34,039 nucleotides of DNA from Methylobacter sp. (GCA_030699385.1 JAUYMY010000004.1:1-34039); one strand, 5' to 3'. Shown: positions 18,098 through 26,617, counted from the stretch's first letter. The notes: generated by a model not told the origin, from the sequence alone. Program-made: numbers and translations.

Positions 18098-18277
18098 TTA
18101 AACTTTAAATAAAGTTAACTTTTGACCAAAATACATGCACATCGCCATTAACGCGCCCAGCATCAGCAGGGAAAATAAGAATGGCGGCCTGTGAAACAGC
18201 AGAATGAAAAAATCTGTTGCAAAAAGGCTGGTTAACAAAGGTTGGTCGATTAAGCTGTTGAGAATCTTTTTGAACAT
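18098..18277 (-). CDS. small 59-aa membrane protein upstream of the RDD gene
   Basis: An ATG at 18277 opens a 59-codon frame reading MFKKILNSLIDQPLLTSLFA, then TDFFILLFHRPPFLFSLLML and GALMAMCMYFGQKLTLFKV. The N-terminus is amphipathic and basic, and one long hydrophobic segment (about 32-51) follows. GGA lies 9 bases before the ATG. Its stop is one base from the TTG start of the RDD gene, which is operon-like spacing. I know no family for it. The amino-acid pattern is more protein-like than the overlapping frame at 18105-18293, but homologues would be needed for certainty. Confidence 0.55.
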   Translation of the reverse strand: MFKKILNSLIDQPLLTSLFATDFFILLFHRPPFLFSLLMLGALMAMCMYFGQKLTLFKV

Positions 18278-18356
18278 AACAAATTCCAGTCAAGCACGCT
18301 AAGGCTTGTGCGAGCGTTTAAAAAATGGTTACCTGATTTATTATCTGGTGTGCGCA

Positions 18357-18512
18357 TTGACATCCTCCCCACCTAAAAAAGGGGATTCCTTATTACTAAG
18401 GAGCTGGCGTATATCACTATTACCTGCTGGTTTCTGCTGCTGACGGCTTTACTGCACCGTTCACTTCACAGACTAGCCCCGTCTGCCCGACGGTTGGTTT
18501 ACTTTTGTACGG
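18357..18512 (-). mobile_element. decayed IS605/TnpB-type element end
   Basis: Read leftwards, the last 30 codons of a TnpB-like frame (18512-18420, KPTVGQTGLVCEVNGAVKPS, ending AAETSR and stop) are followed by a G/C stem region, GAATCCCC...GGTGGGGAGGATGTCAA (18389-18357). This order, tnpB 3' end then an imperfect right-end hairpin, is that of IS200/IS605-family elements. The frame is interrupted by TAA at 18513-18515 and nothing of the RuvC-like catalytic region remains. Confidence 0.55.
18420..18512 (-). pseudogene. TnpB C-terminal fragment
   Basis: Thirty codons plus stop resemble the variable C-terminal tail of TnpB transposon nucleases (VGQTGLVCEVNG, then AVKPSAAETSR). The zinc-finger and RuvC motifs are missing, so it is a relic. 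In intact elements the guide (omega) RNA overlaps this region and the adjacent right end. Assignment rests on the tail pattern plus the adjoining right-end stem. Confidence 0.5.
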
Positions 18513-18515
18513 TTA

Positions 18516-18874
18516 TTCGAGACTTAACACAATTAGCTTGGTTATCACTAAAAATGGTTTTGAAGTCTTTTTAAAACTTAAGTTGCCGTCATTGAAGGAG
18601 CCGATAGCATCCTCTGGTAATACCATCCAATTCTAACACAATAGAGATTTAAACCTATGGAAAACACGAAACTGAGCCGCTTACATCCACGCACTGAACG
18701 GCGCGGTTTTTCGCTATTTTAGTGATAAGATACCATTAGAGTTGCTGGTAAAAAAATCAGAATGGTGATTCTACTCCATTCAAAAGGGGAATGTAAAAGA
18801 AAAGAAACCGGCGGATTGGGTTAGAATTCTTTAGCAATGATATAATCAACAGAATTAGAAAAATAATATAAGGT
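18516..18874. other. non-coding stretch between the TnpB relic and pcnB
   Basis: About 360 bases without a credible gene. It holds an imperfect hairpin CCACGC/GCGCGG followed by five T (18687-18711), which could be a weak terminator or another worn element end. An AT-rich leader follows before pcnB. No promoter is clear. Confidence 0.4.
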
Positions 18875-20266
18875 GTGAAGGTCATTTTAAACTTCTTTAA
18901 AAAAATCATTAGCTCAGCCATAAAAGGCGCTGAGCCGGTCACTGCGCCAGCCGATGGCGCAGTCAGAATATATACGCGCTCAGAGCATAATATTTCCCGC
19001 GCCCAGATTAGCGACAATGCACTGAAGGTTTTGTATCGTCTGCAAAAAGAAGGTTTCGACGCCTATCTGGTCGGCGGCTGTGTGCGCGATTTGTTATTGG
19101 GCCGAGAGCCCAAGGATTTCGATGTTGTCACCAATGCCGACCCCGACCAAGTCAGGAAAGTCTTCCGTAATTGCCGCCTGATAGGCCGCCGCTTTCGTCT
19201 GGCGCATGTGTGTTTTGGCCGCGAGATCATTGAGGTTGCAACGTTCCGGGGCGCCAGCGAAGAGCACAACGACAAGCAGGTGCTGAATAAGGAAGGCCGG
19301 CTGTTGCGCGATAATGTCTACGGCACCATAGAGGAAGACGTTTGGCGCCGCGATTTCACCGTCAATGCGCTGTATTACAATATCAGAGATTTTTCGGTGG
19401 TGGATTTTGTCGGCGGCATGGATGACCATAAAGCCGCCACGATGAGACTGATTGGCGATCCCGATATGCGTTTTCGCGAAGATCCGGTGCGCATGTTGAG
19501 GGCGGTGCGTTTTGCCGTTAAGCTAGGTTTCAAGTTAGACCCCGAATGCGAGCAGGCGATACACAACGATGTTCAGTTACTGTCCAGCATACCTTCAGCC
19601 AGGCTTTACGACGAAGTATTAAAGCTGTTTTTATCCGGCTATGCGCTGCAAACATTTGAAATGCTGAGGCATTATGGGCTGTTTGGGGTGCTGTTTCCGG
19701 CGACGGAAAACAGCTTGGCGGTCGAGGACAATGGCTTCCCCCGTTTGTTGCTGATTAAAGCGCTGGAAAATTCGGACAACCGAATAGCCGAGGGCAAAAC
19801 GGTCACCGCTTACTTTTTATTGGCGGCTTTTTTGTGGGAACCGGTGCAGATGCTGGCTAAAGCAAAAATGGCGCAAGGCGAAGTTGAATATATCGCTTAT
19901 CAGGATGCCGCCAGCGAGATTCTCGCCGGACAGATCAGAAGTACGGCCCTGCCGCGCCATATCAGCATGGCCATGCGCGAAGTTTGGAATATGCAACCTA
20001 AATTTCATGCGCGTATCGGTTCCAAGCCCAGCCGTTTGATCGGCCATCCGCGTTTTAGGGCGGCTTATGATTTTCTGTTGTTACGCAGCGAAACCGGTGG
20101 CGCTGAGCCTGAATTGGCTGAATGGTGGTTTAAATATCAACATGCTAGTGACAATGAACAACGGAAAATGACCCAACCGCCGCGCCGCGCCGCAAACGGC
20201 AAATCCGGGCGCAAAAGAAGCTATCAAAAGAAAGCTAAAGACAGCGCGTCAAAAACAGACTCTTGA
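18875..20266 (+). CDS. pcnB: poly(A) polymerase I PcnB
   Basis: This 463-aa nucleotidyltransferase adds poly(A) tails to RNA 3' ends and thereby promotes RNA decay. The head domain shows AYLVGGCVRDLLLGREPKDFDVVTNA, with catalytic acids Asp81 and Asp83. FRNCRLIGRRFRLAHVCFG is the signature that separates PAP I from CCA-adding enzymes. FREDPVRMLRAVRFA and a basic C-terminal tail (RRAANGKSGRKRS and KK-rich end) follow. The start is GTG at 18875, with AAGG very close to it. A later start is possible because the first 35 residues are poorly conserved in type. folK begins 2 bases after its stop. Confidence 0.94.
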   Translation: MKVILNFFKKIISSAIKGAEPVTAPADGAVRIYTRSEHNISRAQISDNALKVLYRLQKEGFDAYLVGGCVRDLLLGREPKDFDVVTNADPDQVRKVFRNCRLIGRRFRLAHVCFGREIIEVATFRGASEEHNDKQVLNKEGRLLRDNVYGTIEEDVWRRDFTVNALYYNIRDFSVVDFVGGMDDHKAATMRLIGDPDMRFREDPVRMLRAVRFAVKLGFKLDPECEQAIHNDVQLLSSIPSARLYDEVLKLFLSGYALQTFEMLRHYGLFGVLFPATENSLAVEDNGFPRLLLIKALENSDNRIAEGKTVTAYFLLAAFLWEPVQMLAKAKMAQGEVEYIAYQDAASEILAGQIRSTALPRHISMAMREVWNMQPKFHARIGSKPSRLIGHPRFRAAYDFLLLRSETGGAEPELAEWWFKYQHASDNEQRKMTQPPRRAANGKSGRKRSYQKKAKDSASKTDS

Positions 20267-20268
20267 TT

Positions 20269-20760
20269 ATGAAAAATCCGGTAACAGCCTACATAGGCCT
20301 AGGTAGCAATCTTGCCAACCCGGCCGAGCAAATAAAAGCCGCGCGCGCCGCCATCGCAGACATAGCCGGGGTGCAGGAGTTGGCTTTTTCCAGCGTGTAC
20401 CGCAGTCCGCCGATGGGGCCGCAAGACCAGCCGGATTACGTGAATGCAGTGATGGCGATTGCCACTGAATTGCCGCCGATAGACTTGCTGCGCTGCCTGC
20501 AACAGATCGAAAATGAACAGGGCCGGGTCAGAAAAGCCGAACGCTGGGGTGCAAGAACGCTGGATTTGGATGTGCTGATTTATGGCGGGCAGGAAATTAA
20601 TCTGCCTGACTTGATCGTGCCGCACACCGGCCTGGCTGAACGGGCTTTTGTGTTATATCCCCTGTTTGAGATTGCCCCGCAATTAATAGTGCCCGGAAAA
20701 GGCGCCATTGCCGCTTTACTGGCCGACTGTCCAAGAAATGGCCTGGAACGGCTGAATTAA
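20269..20760 (+). CDS. folK: 2-amino-4-hydroxy-6-hydroxymethyldihydropteridine pyrophosphokinase FolK
   Basis: This 163-aa enzyme transfers pyrophosphate from ATP to 6-hydroxymethyl-dihydropterin in folate synthesis. TAYIGLGSNLANP at the N-terminus, VYRSPPMGPQDQPDYVNAV, and the hallmark RKAERWGARTLDLDVLIYG (metal-binding DLD) are present. The frame could start at TTG 20263, but the ATG at 20269 is the standard N-terminus. It lies 2 bases after pcnB and 22 before panB. pcnB-folk-panB order is common in gammaproteobacteria. Confidence 0.96.
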   Translation: MKNPVTAYIGLGSNLANPAEQIKAARAAIADIAGVQELAFSSVYRSPPMGPQDQPDYVNAVMAIATELPPIDLLRCLQQIENEQGRVRKAERWGARTLDLDVLIYGGQEINLPDLIVPHTGLAERAFVLYPLFEIAPQLIVPGKGAIAALLADCPRNGLERLN

Positions 20761-20782
20761 TTTCCCGCTCCTTCTGAGTAAT

Positions 20783-21598
20783 ATGAACCAATATGTCTCC
20801 CCTTCGGCGTTAAAACCGCTGTCGATTACCGATTTGGCCGCGATGAAACAGCGCGGCGAAAAAATCTCCTGCCTGACCGCCTACGATGCCGCTTTCAGCG
20901 CCTTAATCGACCAAGCCGGCATTGATATGATGCTGGTCGGTGATTCATTGGGCATGGTCATTCAAGGCCATCATTCCACCTTGCCGGTTACGGTCAGAGA
21001 TATGGTTTACCACACCCGCTGCGTCAGCCATGCCCGGCAGCGAGCGTTTATTATCGCCGATTTGCCATTTATGAGTTACGCCACACCCGCCATGGCCGCC
21101 AAAAATGCCGCCAAATTAATGCAGCTTGGCGGCGCGCAAATGGTCAAATTGGAAGGGGCTAGAATCGATTGCATCCGTTTCCTGGTCGATCAGGGCATTC
21201 CGGTCTGCGGGCATTTGGGCTTGTTGCCGCAATCGATTAATCAATTGGGCAGTTATAAGGTTCAGGGCAAAGAACAGGCGGAGGCCGACAAAATACGCAG
21301 CGACGCCCTGCACTTGCAGCAGGCGGGCGCAGGCTTATTGGTGTTAGAGTGTGTTCCTGCCGGTTTGGCGAAAGACATCAGCGAACAGCTGACGATTCCG
21401 GTTATCGGCATTGGCGCCGGTGTCGATTGCGACGGGCAAGTGCTGGTGCTTTATGACATGCTCAATATCGGCACCGTTAAACGCCCGCGTTTTTCGCGTA
21501 ATTTTATGACCGGTGCCGAAAACATCGAAACGGCGATTTATGCCTATCATCAAGCGGTCAAGCAGTCGCTATTTCCAGCCGCCGAACATAGCTTTTAA
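20783..21598 (+). CDS. panB: 3-methyl-2-oxobutanoate hydroxymethyltransferase PanB
   Basis: This 271-aa enzyme makes ketopantoate from 2-oxoisovalerate with methylene-tetrahydrofolate, the first step of pantothenate synthesis. Motifs are CLTAYDAAFSALIDQAGIDM, MLVGDSLGMVIQGH (Mg-binding Asp), VKLEGA, VCGHLGLLPQSIN and VIGIGAGVDCDGQVLVLYDM. In the last, family members usually have a TDGQ core, and CDGQ here is a minor variant. panC follows after 5 bases. Its cofactor links it to the folate gene upstream. Confidence 0.97.
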   Translation: MNQYVSPSALKPLSITDLAAMKQRGEKISCLTAYDAAFSALIDQAGIDMMLVGDSLGMVIQGHHSTLPVTVRDMVYHTRCVSHARQRAFIIADLPFMSYATPAMAAKNAAKLMQLGGAQMVKLEGARIDCIRFLVDQGIPVCGHLGLLPQSINQLGSYKVQGKEQAEADKIRSDALHLQQAGAGLLVLECVPAGLAKDISEQLTIPVIGIGAGVDCDGQVLVLYDMLNIGTVKRPRFSRNFMTGAENIETAIYAYHQAVKQSLFPAAEHSF

Positions 21599-21603
21599 AC
21601 TTT

Positions 21604-22446
21604 ATGCACATCGTTAAAACCGTAGCAGAATTACGCGCTGCCGTTAAGGCATGGCGTTCAACAGGACAGCGCGTCGCCTTGGTGCCGACTATGGGCAATT
21701 TGCACGCCGGTCATTTGGCGCTGGTGCAGGAGGCGCAAAAGCAAGCCGACCGTGTCGTGGTCAGTATTTTTGTCAATCCGACCCAATTTGGAGTCGGCGA
21801 AGATTTTGCCTCGTACCCGCGTACCGAGCAGGAAGACCGGCAAAAACTCAATGCCGCCGGTGCTGATTTGTTGTTTCAGCCAACTATTACAGACGTTTAT
21901 GCGCCGGATGCCAAAACCATCGTGTCGGTAAGCGGATTGTCCACGCAATATTGCGGCGCATCCAGGCCGGGGCATTTTGACGGCGTAGCCACCGTGGTCT
22001 GCAAACTATTCAACATGGTGCAGCCGGACAGCGCGCTGTTCGGCTTAAAAGATTTCCAGCAGCTGACGGTCATACGGACAATGGTCAGGGATTTGAATAT
22101 CCCGGTTGACATTATCGGTGTAGAAACGGTGCGTGAAAGTAGCGGCTTGGCGATGAGCTCCAGAAACGGCTATTTAAGCGCTGAGGAAAAAACTGTTGCG
22201 GCAAAACTGTATCAAGCCTTATGTGGCGCACGCGATGCTATTTTGGCCGGGCAACTGCCGTATCAGGAAATAGAACGCCGGGCATTACTGTTTTTGCAGC
22301 AAGCCGGTTTCCAGCCGGATTATTTTAGCGTATGTAGGCGTTGCGATTTACAAAAAGCAGGCGAGGATGATATAGAATTGGTACTGTTGGCCGCAGCAAA
22401 ATTGGGCAAAACCCGGTTAATCGATAATGTGTGCTTTTCCAGATAA
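21604..22446 (+). CDS. panC: pantothenate synthetase PanC
   Basis: This 280-aa ATP-dependent ligase joins pantoate and beta-alanine. The nucleotidyltransferase HIGH-type motif is in VPTMGNLHAGHLALV, followed by SIFVNPTQFG and SYPRTEQED. FGLKDFQQLTVIRTMVRDLN and the KMSKS-like SSGLAMSSRNGYLS complete the site. Length is normal. It is in the panBC operon; the partner substrate comes from panD just downstream. Confidence 0.97.
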   Translation: MHIVKTVAELRAAVKAWRSTGQRVALVPTMGNLHAGHLALVQEAQKQADRVVVSIFVNPTQFGVGEDFASYPRTEQEDRQKLNAAGADLLFQPTITDVYAPDAKTIVSVSGLSTQYCGASRPGHFDGVATVVCKLFNMVQPDSALFGLKDFQQLTVIRTMVRDLNIPVDIIGVETVRESSGLAMSSRNGYLSAEEKTVAAKLYQALCGARDAILAGQLPYQEIERRALLFLQQAGFQPDYFSVCRRCDLQKAGEDDIELVLLAAAKLGKTRLIDNVCFSR

Positions 22447-22550
22447 GCGCTAACAGAATTTGTCCGACTTGAAAAATGCTAAAAGTTGATGCATTGTTGC
22501 AATTAATGGATAATGCACGGTTCTCAAGGGTATTTAGATAGATTTTTATT

Positions 22551-22937
22551 ATGCAAATCACAATGCTTAAAGCGAAGTTACATAGAGCTACGGTGACCCA
22601 TTCAGAATTGGGTTATGAGGGTTCATGCGCGATTGACGGCAATATTCTTGACCTAGCGGGTATCAGGGAATATGAGCAGATACAGATTTATAATATCAAT
22701 AACGGCGCGCGTTTTACTACCTACGCTATTCGCGCTGAAGAAGGCTCCGGCTTGTTTTCAGTCAATGGTGCGGCGGCCCGTTTGGCTTGTCCCGGTGACT
22801 TGATTATTGTTTGCGCGTTTGTAATTTTAGATCAAAAAGAAGCGGAAAATCATAAGCCGACGTTGGTTTATTTCAATGAGAAAAATCAAGTTCAACGCTC
22901 GGCCAGTTCCATTCCGGTTCAACTTGCCTCTGTTTGA
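22551..22937 (+). CDS. panD: aspartate 1-decarboxylase PanD (pro-enzyme)
   Basis: This 128-aa pyruvoyl enzyme makes beta-alanine from aspartate. The self-cleavage site is [13 protein letters not shown], with Gly24-Ser25 at exactly the position known in E. coli; Ser25 becomes the pyruvoyl group. [14 protein letters not shown] and [20 protein letters not shown] are also conserved. A 104-base gap separates it from panC, so it may have its own promoter. The maturation factor PanZ found in enterobacteria is not in the window. Confidence 0.97.
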   Translation: MQITMLKAKLHRATVTHSELGYEGSCAIDGNILDLAGIREYEQIQIYNINNGARFTTYAIRAEEGSGLFSVNGAAARLACPGDLIIVCAFVILDQKEAENHKPTLVYFNEKNQVQRSASSIPVQLASV

Positions 22938-23060
22938 CGTTATATTTTCTCAACGCTTATCCCGGCAAGCATCACGCTTTAAAGTCGGGTAGAGTAGATC
23001 AAGCAACATTGTCAATCAATAGGTACTCTTACTGATTGAACAGCATCTCCCTTTCTGCAT

Positions 23061-23089
23061 AAACAAAACTGCCGCTAATAAGCGGCAGT
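23061..23089 (-). terminator. intrinsic terminator of fliW
   Basis: On the minus strand ACTGCCGCT-TATT-AGCGGCAGT forms a perfect 9-base stem with a 4-base loop, followed by TTTGTTT. It lies about 50 bases after the fliW stop. A second, weaker hairpin (ACTAACGC/GCGTTAGT, 23115-23136) directly follows the stop codon. Confidence 0.75.
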
Positions 23090-23137
23090 AACAAGGCCTC
23101 GTTTTGCTGAGAATACTAACGCAGCATGGCGTTAGTT

Positions 23138-23593
23138 TTATGCGCCTTCTGAAAGATGAATTTCATTGCTGGTTTCGGTCAGCGTTATTGATTGCTCTAC
23201 GTTAGCCAGCAATTTTTGGAAGCCGATTCTTTTTGCGCTGTTAATGACCAGAGGCGACTTAATGGCGCCCTTAATGGCCGGTTGATCGGATTCGTCTTTA
23301 TGCAGAATGATCAGGATCAGTGCATCGGCGGTATCTTCAATGCCTAGCAAAGCTTCTTCGGCATCATTTAAGACAAAGGCGTAATTGATATTAAAAATAG
23401 ACGGTTGCGCAACTGAAAAAGTAAGCGATTCGTCATCTAGGGATTGCAGCCAGAAAATGAGTGGATTATCGCCTTCCTGGTGAAACAGCTTGAAACGGGT
23501 TTGGTCTTCAAAGCCCGGAATTCCCTGGGGGAAGCTAATGATAGTGCTGGGATCGATCGATTGTTCGCCAAAAAAACTTGATTTAATTTCCAT
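23138..23593 (-). CDS. fliW: flagellar assembly factor FliW
   Basis: This 151-aa protein has the FliW hallmarks: FFGEQSIDPSTIISFPQGIPGFED, FWLQSLDDESLTFSVAQP and the C-terminal AIKSPLVINSAKRIGFQKLL. In characterised bacteria FliW binds either flagellin or CsrA, so free flagellin relieves CsrA repression of flagellin translation. No flagellar gene or csrA is nearby, so it is a stand-alone copy. It appears to form a single transcript ended by the hairpin at 23061. The function is known from the family, not from context. Confidence 0.9.
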   Translation of the reverse strand: MEIKSSFFGEQSIDPSTIISFPQGIPGFEDQTRFKLFHQEGDNPLIFWLQSLDDESLTFSVAQPSIFNINYAFVLNDAEEALLGIEDTADALILIILHKDESDQPAIKGAIKSPLVINSAKRIGFQKLLANVEQSITLTETSNEIHLSEGA

Positions 23594-23689
23594 AATGAAC
23601 TCAGTTAAAGGTAAAAATTAAGCGTTAAGGTATAGTCTAAAATTGCCGGTATGGCAAGATTGGCTACGTTGATAAAGAGCGATTGTATG

Positions 23690-24454
23690 TTACATCAGCG
23701 CCAATATCTGGCTCAGAATCTTGCCGTTGGTGGCTAATATCTGTTTGGGAAAGACGCCTTCATTGCCCTGAAAATCAGTCACGGTAGCGCCTGCTTCAAG
23801 GGCAATCAAAGCCCCGGCGGCAACATCATACAAATTTAATTCCTGCTCCCAAAACGCATCGACCTGGCCATCGGCAACCAGACATAAATCAACAGCTGCC
23901 GAGCCAAAACGGCGCTGTCCGGTGGTGACTTCGGCGATACGGCAAAAGCGTTGCAGGTTGTTGTCTTTCAGGTAGGAGCGCAAACAGGCAAAGCCGGTGG
24001 AAATCATGGCATCGCCAAGATTGCTTTCATTGGATACCTTAATCGGTTCGCCGTTTTTCCAGGCGCCTTCGCCTTTTTTCGCCGAGTAATAATCGTTTAA
24101 TGCCGGCGCGTAGACGGCGCCGAAAACCAGTTCGCCGTCGATTTCCAGCGCGACACTAATGCCCCAAAAATACTGGCCCCGGGTAAACGAATGGGTGCCG
24201 TCAATCGGGTCGACAATCCAGCGCTGGGTTTGGCTGGCGCTGTGGCCGCTTTCTTCGCCCCAAAAACCGTATTGCGGATAATGTTCGGCCAGCGCTTGTT
24301 GTAAAAAAGCCTCGACGGCGACATCGGCTTCGGTGACCAAATCGCGCGGACTTTTTTTGGTGATTTCCAGATGTTTCAGGTTTTTAAAATGTGTCAGGGC
24401 GATGGCTCCGGCTTCGCGAATGACGTTTTCTAAGGTGATCAGGGAAATGGGCAT
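23690..24454 (-). CDS. inositol-monophosphatase family phosphatase
   Basis: This 254-aa Mg-dependent phosphatase shows the metal-site motifs FWGEESGHS, IVDPIDGTHSFTRG (Asp-Pro-Ile-Asp-Gly-Thr) and LYDVAAGALIALEAGA near the C-terminus. The family includes SuhB, CysQ and HisN-type histidinol phosphatases. THSF after DPIDG resembles the HisN branch more than SuhB (TTNF), so I leave the substrate open. The ATG at 24454 follows AAGGA at a good distance, while the frame could begin at TTG 24463. It is probably transcribed alone. Confidence 0.88.
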   Translation of the reverse strand: MPISLITLENVIREAGAIALTHFKNLKHLEITKKSPRDLVTEADVAVEAFLQQALAEHYPQYGFWGEESGHSASQTQRWIVDPIDGTHSFTRGQYFWGISVALEIDGELVFGAVYAPALNDYYSAKKGEGAWKNGEPIKVSNESNLGDAMISTGFACLRSYLKDNNLQRFCRIAEVTTGQRRFGSAAVDLCLVADGQVDAFWEQELNLYDVAAGALIALEAGATVTDFQGNEGVFPKQILATNGKILSQILALM

Positions 24455-24500
24455 GAAAGGCAATCCTTGTTAATAAGAGAAAAAATTGTAACTGCTCAGA

Positions 24501-24606
24501 ATGGAACACGGATAACACTGATTAAACGGATAATCACAGATTAAATACATAGCGTATTCTAAAAAATCCGTGCAACCCCGCCCTATCCGTGCTCTCCGTG
24601 TTCCAT
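24501..24606. repeat. palindromic CACGGAT repeat
   Basis: ATGGAACACGGA (24501-24512) is matched by its exact reverse complement TCCGTGTTCCAT (24595-24606). Inside, ACGGATAA and ATCCGTG units continue both arms imperfectly. It lies between two minus-strand genes. The design, inverted arms made of short repeated units, is like the CACGAAA repeats elsewhere in the window but the unit is different. Confidence 0.7.
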
Positions 24607-24635
24607 TTCTTTTTTGTTGAGTAGTTACGGGAAAA

Positions 24636-25241
24636 TTAGACAATATTAGGGGAGGGTTTTGGAATTTCTACGGCGGGCATAAATGACCAGTCTATGCTCA
24701 ACTCCGAAAAGTGTTGCACGGTAGTTGCTTCATCCATGCCGAACACGCCGGGCTGGCCGTAACGGCCTTTTTCGTCGAGTATATACACCATAATCCAGCG
24801 GTCTTCAGGATGGATAATCCAATATTCCTGTACGCCATGCTGCTGGTAAAGGCTGCGTTTGGCGTTCATGTCTTTGAGCGCAGTTGAAGGCGACAGCACT
24901 TCAATAACCCAGTCCGGCGCGCCACGGCAACCTTTTTTGTCCAGCTTGGACGGGTCGCAAATCACGCTTATATCAGGTTGCACCACGGTTTCCACGTCGT
25001 TGTCGGCTTCATCCCGGTAAGGCAGGCGCACGTCGAAAGGCGCGACATAAAATTTACACGTTTTACCTTGCAGATAGTTGCCAACTTGTCTGCACAGTTC
25101 GGACACAATATCCTGATGTAAGCGTAGCGGCGCGGTCATCGCATAAGGTATGCCCTCAATCAGCTCCCAGCGTTCATCTTCCGGCCATTGGGCAAGGTCG
25201 GCGTAGGTGTATTTATGTTGTAATTGTTCTGCAGTATTCAT
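24636..25241 (-). CDS. Uma2 family (DUF820) endonuclease-like protein
   Basis: This 201-aa protein has the DUF820/Uma2 pattern: YTYADLAQWPEDERWELIEGIPY, VAPFDVRLP, VVQPDISVICDPSKLD, GAPDWVIEVLSPSTALKDMNAKRSLYQQHGVQEYWIIHPE. The PDI...EVLSP segment matches a PD-(D/E)xK nuclease core; the biological role is unknown, and such genes are very numerous in cyanobacteria and scattered elsewhere. The start at 25241 has GGAG 8 bases upstream; the frame is open to 25271. It is likely an acquired gene. Confidence 0.85.
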   Translation of the reverse strand: MNTAEQLQHKYTYADLAQWPEDERWELIEGIPYAMTAPLRLHQDIVSELCRQVGNYLQGKTCKFYVAPFDVRLPYRDEADNDVETVVQPDISVICDPSKLDKKGCRGAPDWVIEVLSPSTALKDMNAKRSLYQQHGVQEYWIIHPEDRWIMVYILDEKGRYGQPGVFGMDEATTVQHFSELSIDWSFMPAVEIPKPSPNIV

Positions 25242-25303
25242 AATCGATTCTCCAAAATCCATATAGGGCAACGCCTACGATGAGCCTTAGTATAAGCCAA
25301 AAA

Positions 25304-26617
25304 CTAGCCAGCCAACTTCACCTGCCATTCGGCAATTTTCAGCCGCAATTCCTCAATATTAACCGTGGTCAGATGACGCCGCTTTAATAGCCGCTTGCCC
25401 GCCACCCAAACATCGGTGACTTGCTGGCGGCTGGCGGCATACACAATCTGCGACACCGGGCAATACAGCGGCTGGGTTTCCAACGCCGATAAATCCACGG
25501 CAATGACATCGGCGGCTTTGCCGATAGTGAGCGAGCCGGTTTCATTGTCCAAACCCAAGGCTTTCGCGCCGTTGATGGTCGCCATGCGCAACGCGGTCAT
25601 TGCCGGAATGGCGCGGGCATCGCCGGCAACCGCTTTGCCGAGAAGCGCTGCGCTGCGCATTTCGCCGAACATGTCCAGGTCATTGTTGCTGGCCGCGCCG
25701 TCGGTGCCCAAGGCCACGTTGATACCGGCAGCGATACATTTGGCGACAGGGCAAAAACCGCTGGCGAGTTTTAAATTAGATTCGGGGCAATGCACGATAT
25801 GCGCGCCGGTTTTTGCAAACTGTGCGATTTCGTCATCGGTCAACTGGGTCATGTGTACCGCAATAAATGACGGGGCGACCAAGCCAAGATTGTGCAAGCG
25901 TTGTAGCGGGCGTAGGCCGGTTTTTTGCTGTTCCTGCTCGACTTCGTGCAGCGTTTCGTGGACATGGATGTGAATCGGCAGCTCCAGCTCATCAGTAAAG
26001 GTCTTGATTTTTTGCAACGGTTCATCCGACACCGTGTACGGCGCATGCGGCGCAAATGGCGTTGAAATCAGCGGGTGATGGCGCAATTGCTCATGCAGCG
26101 CCAGACCTTTTTCAATATAAGCGTCGCTGTGTTCGGCCCAGACTGTCGGAAAGTCGATCACAATCAGGCCGACGCTGGCGCGGATGCCGTGCTGTATCGC
26201 TTGTGCGGCGGTGATTTCCGGGAAGAAATACATATCGTTGAAACAGGTGGTGCCGCCCAAAATCATCTCGGCGATGGCCAGATCGGTGCCGTCTTTGACA
26301 AAAGCCTCGCTCATCCATTTTTGCTCCAGCGGCCAGATATGGTTGCCAAGCCAGTCCATCAGCGGCAAATCATCGGCAATGCCGCGCATCAAAGTCATTG
26401 CGGCGTGGGTGTGGCTGTTGATCAAACCGGGCAGCAGCGCATGAGTGTCCAGGTTCTCTGTACTCGTGCCCTGATACTGTTGCCTGGCCAACTCGCTTGG
26501 CAGCAGGTCGATAATCCGCCCTCCGTCGATCACCAGCGCATGGTGTTCCAAGGTTACGGATTCGGGTTCAACGGGTATAATCCAGCGGGCGTGAATAAGG
26601 GTGTCGACAACTTGCAT
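25304..26617 (-). CDS. mtaD: 5-methylthioadenosine/S-adenosylhomocysteine deaminase (TRZ/ATZ family)
   Basis: This 437-aa metal-dependent amidohydrolase has LLPGLINSHTHAAMTLMRG (first metal HxH), HVHETLHEVEQ, FIAVHMTQL, IVHCPESNLKLASG and ALGTDGAASNNDLDM (catalytic Asp). These sequences fit the MtaD branch, which deaminates methylthioadenosine or S-adenosylhomocysteine, over chlorohydrolases. The frame is open to 26662, but the ATG at 26617 follows AGAGGAA and gives the standard N-terminus (QVVDTLIHARWIIPVEP). It diverges from mtnA, and this pairing supports methionine salvage: deamination of MTA plus isomerisation of methylthioribose-1-phosphate. Confidence 0.9.
   Translation of the reverse strand: MQVVDTLIHARWIIPVEPESVTLEHHALVIDGGRIIDLLPSELARQQYQGTSTENLDTHALLPGLINSHTHAAMTLMRGIADDLPLMDWLGNHIWPLEQKWMSEAFVKDGTDLAIAEMILGGTTCFNDMYFFPEITAAQAIQHGIRASVGLIVIDFPTVWAEHSDAYIEKGLALHEQLRHHPLISTPFAPHAPYTVSDEPLQKIKTFTDELELPIHIHVHETLHEVEQEQQKTGLRPLQRLHNLGLVAPSFIAVHMTQLTDDEIAQFAKTGAHIVHCPESNLKLASGFCPVAKCIAAGINVALGTDGAASNNDLDMFGEMRSAALLGKAVAGDARAIPAMTALRMATINGAKALGLDNETGSLTIGKAADVIAVDLSALETQPLYCPVSQIVYAASRQQVTDVWVAGKRLLKRRHLTTVNIEELRLKIAEWQVKLAG

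Noticed and set aside
18105..18293. Minus-strand 62-codon frame upstream of the RDD gene
   Set aside because: It overlaps the 59-aa ORF in another frame, lacks a membrane pattern and a good ribosome site, and is less protein-like.
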